Shown: positions 58,038-64,000 of the stretch, one piece after another
How the letters are laid out: the number at the start of each line of letters is the position of its first letter
How positions within the stretch are numbered: position 1 is the stretch's first letter
Origin: Piper betle
Taxonomy: Eukaryota > Streptophyta > Magnoliopsida > Piperales > Piperaceae
Direction of reading: 5' to 3'
Length of the DNA stretch: 64,000 bases
NCBI GenBank assembly: GCA_033002965.1
Contig: JAURVB010000181.1
Span: forward strand, 25,006-89,005
Made by a program: the position numbers and the translations under genes
Notes under the pieces: model-generated
Seen by the model: only the letters and a program-made list of their open reading frames with translations
What the model was told of the DNA's origin: nothing
Database searches by the model: none

Positions 58038-59794
58038 AGCTGCGACAAATTATACAAACCATGATTTTTATTACAAGACTCGAACCTAAATATTATGAAA
58101 TAAATATAGATGAACCAATATGGTTGGTTATCATGTCGACTGGTCATGGTTCGAGTTATGGTCACCTAGAAAATACCTATTCATGAATGGATGATGGGGT
58201 GTGAGAATTTAATGAAGGGGTCGTTGAACCTAGGAAATACCAATGGATGATGGGGTGTGAGAATTTAATGAAGGGGCTCGTTGAACCTAGGAAATACCAA
58301 TGGATGATGGGGTATGAGAATTTAATGGAGGGAATAGTTGAAGTGTATATATATGCAGGAGGAGGGAGTATTTCATCCCCCATCTCCGTCCCAGGTAACC
58401 TCCCCATTACTGTGTGAGTATTTCATCCCTCATCTTATTTGTTTCAATTAGGATTCTTGCATGCAAGGTTTGTTGAAGACGCCCTGCCAAGTTGCCAGAT
58501 CTCCAGCGTCTTATGCATGGGGTTCTAGTCAATTGCTTAGTTGTTTTGTAAATAGACATGTTAATAATTAATTATCATTAGAATTGCTGAAAATTTAATA
58601 AGGAATGAAGACTAACATGAACTAATTACATCATTTAAAATTGATAGTATATTAGTCATGTAAGTTGCATGTAGGTTCATGCAAAATAAAATTATACTAA
58701 TGTATAATTTTATGCCCTCATTCAGATTATGGTTCACTGGTCACAGTCAGACGAAATCACAAGTCAGGTACAAATAATAGGTAGAACATCGTACTTTCCT
58801 TATTGGTAGCCTAGGTCGGTCTAAGCCCAGATTCGACCACCATGCACCGAGTGCAACCGGGATTTAAGAATTAACTCAGTCCGACACGGGGTCGTATTAT
58901 GTGCGTAAATTGTGTAATGCATCAACATTATTTTGGAGTAGTGATAGCCACACCATAAAAAGGTTACGGTCGGGGTGAGTGAGGCACAGCGATTCCTCCA
59001 TCGCACTGGAGTGCAGTGATAGCCTCCCCATAAAAAGGCTACGGCCGGGGTGTGCAAGGCAATTGCACTGGAGAGCAGTAATAGCCGCCCCATAAAAAGG
59101 CTACGGCCGGGGTGTGTGAGGCACTGGCAGTAGAGTTGGCAGTGAGAGCTTCCCCACAAACGGCGCATAGCAATCACCTAAGTGCAGTGATAGCCTCCCC
59201 ATAAAAAGGCTACGGCCGGGGTTTCCGAGGCACTGGCACTAAAATTGGTAGTGAGAGCTTCTCCACAAATGGGGTGCAGCAATCACCTTAGTACAGTGAT
59301 AGCTACCCCACAAAAAGGCTACGGCCGGTGTGTGTGAGGCACTGGCACTGGAGACGGTAGAGGTAGCCTCCCCACAAAAGGGCTACGGTCGGGGTCTGCG
59401 GATCACAACGCATACCTCCTCCGCATTGTTTTGGAGTACAGCGGAATCACTCCACCGCATATTAAAATAAACTTAAGGAAATAGTGGAATGTACTTGTTT
59501 TGTTTTATCTATTATACTACTTAGTGTTGTAATCACTAACGCGGATTTGCCTCCGCAGGTGTGCAGATACGAGATTAGGTGATTGACAACAAGGGCATGG
59601 AGCAAAATAAATATGAGGACTCCTTTCTTTTTTTAATATTTGAGAAATAAGTGTGGCTACTGGGAAACGGTGTAAGACTGTGGTATCTTTATATATGTTT
59701 TTGTTTACAAAAATGTTAGACATATTTGCTTAAATTTTGAGTAACACTTTGCCAGCTAGGCCCACAATGTTGTGACAAATGACGGGTCGTTACA
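58038..59794 (+). repeat. Array unit U3 (1757 bp)
   Basis: Diagnostic variants as U1: TATTCATGAATGG, ATGCATCAAC, and CTTAGTACAGTG with CCCCACAAAAAGG. It differs from U1 in having TATATATGCAGG. Confidence 0.9.
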
Positions 59795-61551
59795 AGCTGC
59801 GACAAATTGTACAAACCATGATTTTTATTACAAGACTCGAATCTAAATATTATGAAATAAATATAGATGAACCAATATGGTTGGTTATCAAGTCGACTGG
59901 TCATGGTTCGAGTTATGGTCACCTAGAAAATACCTATTCATTAATGGATGATGGGGTGTGAGAATTTAATGAAGGGGTCGTTGAACCTAGGAAATACCAA
60001 TGGATGATGGGGTGTGAGAATTTAATGAAGGGGCTCGTTGAACCTAGGAAATACCAATGGATGATGGGGTATGAGAATTTAATGGAGGGAATAGTTGAAG
60101 TGTATATATATGCAGGAGGAGGGAGTATTTCATCCCCCATCTCCGTCCCAGGTGACCTCCCCATTACTGTGTGAGTATTTCATCCCTCATCTTATTTGTT
60201 TCAATTAGGATTCTTGCATGCAAGGTTTGTTGAAGACGCCCTGCCAAGTTGCCAGATCTCCAGCGTCTTATGCATGGGGTTCTAGTCAATTGCTTAGTTG
60301 TTTTGTAAATAGACATGTTAATAATTAATTATCATTAGAATTGCTGAAAATTTAATAAGGAATGAAGACTAACATGAACTAATTACATCATTTAAAATTG
60401 ATAGTATATTAGTCATGTAAGTTGCATGTAGGTTCATGCAAAATAAAATTATACTAATGTATAATTTTATGCCCTCATTCAGATTAGGGTTCACTGGTCA
60501 CAGTCAGACGAAATCACAAGTCAGGTACAAATAATAGGTAGAACATCGTACTTTCCTTATTGGTAGCCTAGGTCTGCCTAAGCCCAGATTCGACCACAAT
60601 GCACCGAGTGCAACCGGGATTTAAGAATTGACTCAGTCCGACACGGGGTCGTATTATGTGCGTAAATTGTGTAATGCATGAACATTATTTTGGAGTAGTG
60701 ATAGCCACACCATAAAAAGGTTACGGTCGGGGTGAGTGAGGCACAGCGATTCCTCCATCGCACTGGAGTGCAGTGATAGCCTCCCTATAAAAAGGCTACG
60801 GCCGGGGTGTGCAAGGCAATTGCACTGGAGTGCAGTAATAGCCGCCCCATAAAAAGGCTACGGCCGGGGTGTGTGAGGCACTGGCACTAGAGTTGGCAGT
60901 GAAAGCTTCCCCACAAACGGCGCATAGCAATCACCTGAGTGCAGTGATAGCCTCCCTATAAAAAGGCTACGGCCGGGGTTTCCGAGGCACTAGCACTAAA
61001 ATTGGTAGTGAGAGCATCTCCACAAATGGGGTGCAGCAATCACCTTAGTGCAGTGATAGCTACCCCATAAAAAGGCTACGGCCGGTGTGTGTGAGGCACT
61101 GGCACTGGAGACGGTAGAGGTAGCCTCCCCACAAAAGGGCTACGGTCGGGGTCTGCGGATCACAACGGATACCTCCTCCGCATTGTTTAGGAGTACAGCG
61201 GAATCGCTCCACCGCTTATTAAAATAAACTTAAGGAAATAGTGGAATGTACTTGTTTTGTTTTATCTATTATACTACTTAGTGTTGTAATCACTAACGCG
61301 GATTTGCCTCCGCAGGTGTGCAGATACGAGATTAGGTGATTGACAACAAGGGCATGGAGCAAAATAAATATGAGGACTCCTTTCTTTTTTTAATATTTGA
61401 GAAATAAGTGTGGCTACTGGGAAACGGTTTAAGACTGTGGTATCTTTATATATGTTTTTGTTTAGAAAAATGTTAGACATATTTGCTTAAATTTTGAGTA
61501 ACACTTTGCCAGCTAGGCCCACAATGTTGTGACAAATGACGGGTCGTTACA
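59795..61551 (+). repeat. Array unit U4 (1757 bp)
   Basis: Diagnostic variants as U2: TATTCATTAATGG, ATGCATGAAC, and CTTAGTGCAGTG with CCCCATAAAAAGG. Its 3' part has ACCGCTTATT, as in U0 and U5, which suggests an exchange point. Confidence 0.9.
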
Positions 61552-63307
61552 AGCTGCGACAAATTTTACAAACCATGATTTTTATTACAAGACTCGAATC
61601 TAAATATTATGAAATAAATATAGATGAACCAATATGGTTGGTTATCATGTCGACTTGTCATGGTTCGAGTTATGGTCACCTAGAAAATACCTATTCATGA
61701 ATGGATGATGGGGTGTGAGAATTTAATGAAGGGGTCGTTGAACCTAGGAAATACCAATGGATGATGGGGTGTGAGAATTTAATGAAGGGGCTCGTTGAAC
61801 CTAAGAAATACCAATGGATGATGGGGTATGAGAATTTAATGGAGGGAATAGTTGAAGTGTATATATATGCAGGAGGAGGGAGTATTTCATCCCCCATCTC
61901 CGTCCCAGGTGACCTCCCCATTACTGTGTGAGTATTTCATCCCTCATCTTATTTGTTTCAATTAGGATTCTTGCATGCAAGGTTTGTTGAAGACGCCCTG
62001 CCAAGTTGCAAGATCTCCAGCGTCTTATGCATGGGGTTCTAGTCAATTGCTTAGTTGTTTTGTAAATAGACATGTTAATAATTAATTATCATTAGAATTG
62101 CTGAAAATTTAATAAGGATTGAAGACTAACATGAACTAATTACATCATTTAAAATTGATAGTATATTAGTCATGTAAGTTGCATGTAGGTTCATGCAAAA
62201 TAAAATTATACTAATGTATAATTTTATGCCCTCATTCAGATTAGGGTTCACTGGTCACAGTCAGACGAAATCACAAGTCAGGTACAAATAATAGGTAGAA
62301 CATCGTACTTTCCTTATTGGTAGCCTAGGTCGGCCTAAGCCCAGATTCGACCACCATGCACCGAGTGCAACCGGGATTTAAGAATTAACTCAGTCCGACA
62401 CGGGGTCGTATTATGTGCGTAAATTGTGTAATGCATCAACATTATTTTGGAGTAGTGATAGCCACACCATAAAAAGGTTACGGTCGGGGTGAGTGAGGCA
62501 CAGCGATTCCTCCATCGCACTGGAGTGCAGTGATAGCCTCCCCATAAAAAGGCTACGGCCGGGGTGTGCAAGGCATTGGCACTGGAGTGCAGTGATAGCC
62601 GGCCCATAAAAAGGCTACGGCTGGGGTGTGTGAGGCACTGGCACTAGAGTTGGCAGTGAGAGCTTGCCCACAAACGGGGCATATCAATCACCTGAGTGCA
62701 GTGATAGCCTCCCCATAAAAAGGCTACGGCCGGGGTTTCCGAGGCACTGGCACTAAAATTTGTAGTGAGAGCTTCTCCACAAACGGGGTGCAGCAATCAC
62801 CTTAGTGTAGTGATAGCTACCCCACAAAAAGGCTACGGCCGGGGTGTGTGAGGCACTGGCACTTGAGACGGTAGTGCTAGCCTCCCCACAAAAGGGCTAC
62901 GGTCGGGGTCTGCGGATCACAACGGATACCTCCTCCGCATTGTTTTGGAGTTCAGCGGAATCACTCCACCGCTTATTAAAATAAACTTAAGGAAATAGTG
63001 GAATGTACTTGTTTTGTTTTATCTATTATACTACTTAGTGCTGTAATCACTAACGCAGATTTGCCTCCGCAGGTGTGCAGATACGAGATTAGGTGATTGA
63101 CAACAAGGGCAAGGACCAAAATAAATATGAGGACTCCTTTCTTTTTTACTATTTGAGAAATAAGTGTGGCTACTGGGAAACGGTGTAAGACTGTGGGATT
63201 TTTATATATGTTTTTGTTTACAAAAATGTTAGACATATTTGCTTAAATTTTGAGTAACACTTTGCCAGCTAGGCCCACAATGTTGTGAAAAATGACGGGT
63301 CGTTACA
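61552..63307 (+). repeat. Array unit U5 (1756 bp)
   Basis: Its 3' half matches solo LTR G ('U0'): GGGGCATATCAATCACC, CTTAGTGTAGTG with CCCCACAAAAAGG, and ACCGCTTATT. It differs from U1-U4 at these places. Confidence 0.9.
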
Positions 63308-64000
63308 AGCTGCGACAAATTGTAAAAACCATGATTTTTAATACAAGACTCGAACCTAAATATTATGAAATAAATATAGATGAACCAATATGGTTGGTTA
63401 TCAAGTCGACTGGTCATGGTTCGAGTTATGGTCACCTAGAAAATACTTATTCATGAATTGATGATGGGGTGTGAGAATTTAATGAAGGGGTCGTTGAACC
63501 TAGGAAATACCAATGGATGATGGGGTGTGAGAATTTAATGAAGGGGCTCGTTGAACCTAGGAAATACCAATGGACGATGGGGTATGAGAATTTAATGGAG
63601 GGAATAGTTGAAGTGTATATATATCCAGGAGGAGGGAGTATTTCATCCCCCATCTCCGTCCCAGGTGACCTCCCCATTACTGTGTGAGTATTTCATCCCT
63701 CATCTTATTTGTTTCAATTAGGATTCTTGCATGCAAGGTTTGTTGAAGACGCCCTGCCAAGTTGCCAGATCTCCAGCGTCTTATGCATGGGGTTCTAGTC
63801 AATTGCTTAGTTGTTTTGTAAATAAACATGTTAATAATTAATTATCATTAGAATTGCTGAAAATTTAATTAGGAATGAAGACTAACATGAACTAATTACA
63901 TCATTTAAAATTGATAGTATATTAGTCATGTAAGTTGCATGTAGGTTCATGCAAAATAAAATTATACTAATGTATAATTTTATGCCCTCATTCAGATTAG
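63308..64000 (+). repeat. Array unit U6, truncated by the window end
   Basis: Shares CCAATGGACGATGG and TATATATCCAGG with U1 only. The U5/U6 junction therefore repeats the U0/U1 junction 8786 bp downstream. Confidence 0.88.

Larger units (their letters stand above)
54522..64000 (+). repeat. LTR-derived macrosatellite, ~1757-bp unit, 5+ copies
   Basis: The end sequence GGGTCGTTACAAGCTGCGAC recurs with the LTR end at 54521, 56279, 58037, 59794, 61551 and 63307 (periods 1758, 1758, 1757, 1757, 1756), and the array runs off the window. Each unit is about 140 bp of LTR-flank spacer (AGCTGCGAC...CACCTAGAAAATAC) plus ~1.6 kb of family 2 LTR lacking its 5' part. That part includes a three-copy ~60-bp repeat, a candidate TATA tract (TGTATATATAT) and the GGCTACGGCC minisatellite. 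Units differ by a few percent. There is no coding capacity; short conserved frames are repeated with the unit. Confidence 0.93.

Noticed and set aside
53640..63000. CCATAAAAAGG as a MADS-domain CArG box array
   Set aside because: The core has seven A/T bases instead of the canonical six, and the motif is fully explained as part of the minisatellite module.
54244..63677. Families of repeated 60-143 codon minus-strand frames (for example 68-, 76- and 90-codon ones) conserved in each array unit
   Set aside because: They are conserved because the DNA unit is repeated. They read antisense through minisatellite and LTR sequence, have no recognisable domain, and differ by indels between units.

Overview
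The window is angiosperm nuclear repeat DNA, probably pericentromeric or otherwise heterochromatic. The evidence is Athila-type and chromodomain (Tekay/Del-like) Ty3/Gypsy remains, tRNA-iMet and tRNA-Asp primer sites, a TRIM-type miniature retrotransposon, FAR1-family transposase remains, and no intact host gene. I cannot name the species. All homology calls come from recognised motifs, not from a search.

Layout. 1-3309: AT-rich DNA without a recognisable gene. 3310-6232: a rearranged Athila-like element with two LTRs in inverted orientation. Its junction carries a copy of the 3' two-thirds of tRNA-Asp, including CCA. 6233-8843: non-coding. 8844-10051: a TRIM-like element with four LTRs and three internal segments, bounded by one perfect 5-bp target-site duplication (CCCCA). 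10052-11272: GC-rich block, (AT)n and a GAGTCGAG-rich dispersed repeat. 11273-14218: minus-strand LTR of 'family 1' (TGTAAAACCC...GGGGTGTTACA) with a PBS remnant. 15186-16045: a FAR1/FRS-type pseudogene. 17330-17992: inverted copy of the dispersed repeat and a tRNA-Phe pseudogene. 18790-20990: very degraded LTR-like DNA. 21050-25077: a deleted Athila-like element (gag/protease, then integrase end, PPT, 3' LTR).

25078-44571 is a minus-strand chain LTR-D-LTR-E-LTR of two chromodomain Gypsy elements of 'family 2' (LTR tips TGTAACRACCYGCC...TTTACA). The middle LTR looks chimeric. A family 1 solo LTR (35086-39645, TSD GATGT) is inserted in the reverse transcriptase of E, and a family 2 solo LTR (37195-38939, TSD CTGTC) is inserted inside that. 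44578-49153 is the 3' end (integrase, chromodomain, PPT, 3.1-kb LTR) of a plus-strand family 1 element. 49154-50542 is the LTR, PBS and gag of another Gypsy element, cut by a minus-strand family 2 LTR (50543 onward) that holds a 25-copy minisatellite. That LTR is itself cut by a plus-strand solo LTR (51857-54521, TSD AGCTG).

From 54522 to the window end there is a tandem array of a ~1757-bp unit: five complete copies and the start of a sixth. Each unit is family 2 LTR sequence plus about 140 bp of the DNA that flanked the solo LTR. Diagnostic variants show higher-order organisation. The array is the best candidate for something undescribed: an LTR-derived, flank-capturing macrosatellite. The tRNA-Asp fossil, the TRIM chain and a GC-rich segment carried in opposite orientations by two LTR families are next.

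All coding remains carry stops, frameshifts or deletions, so nothing here looks autonomous. Relative insertion order can be read from nesting and from the target-site duplications.
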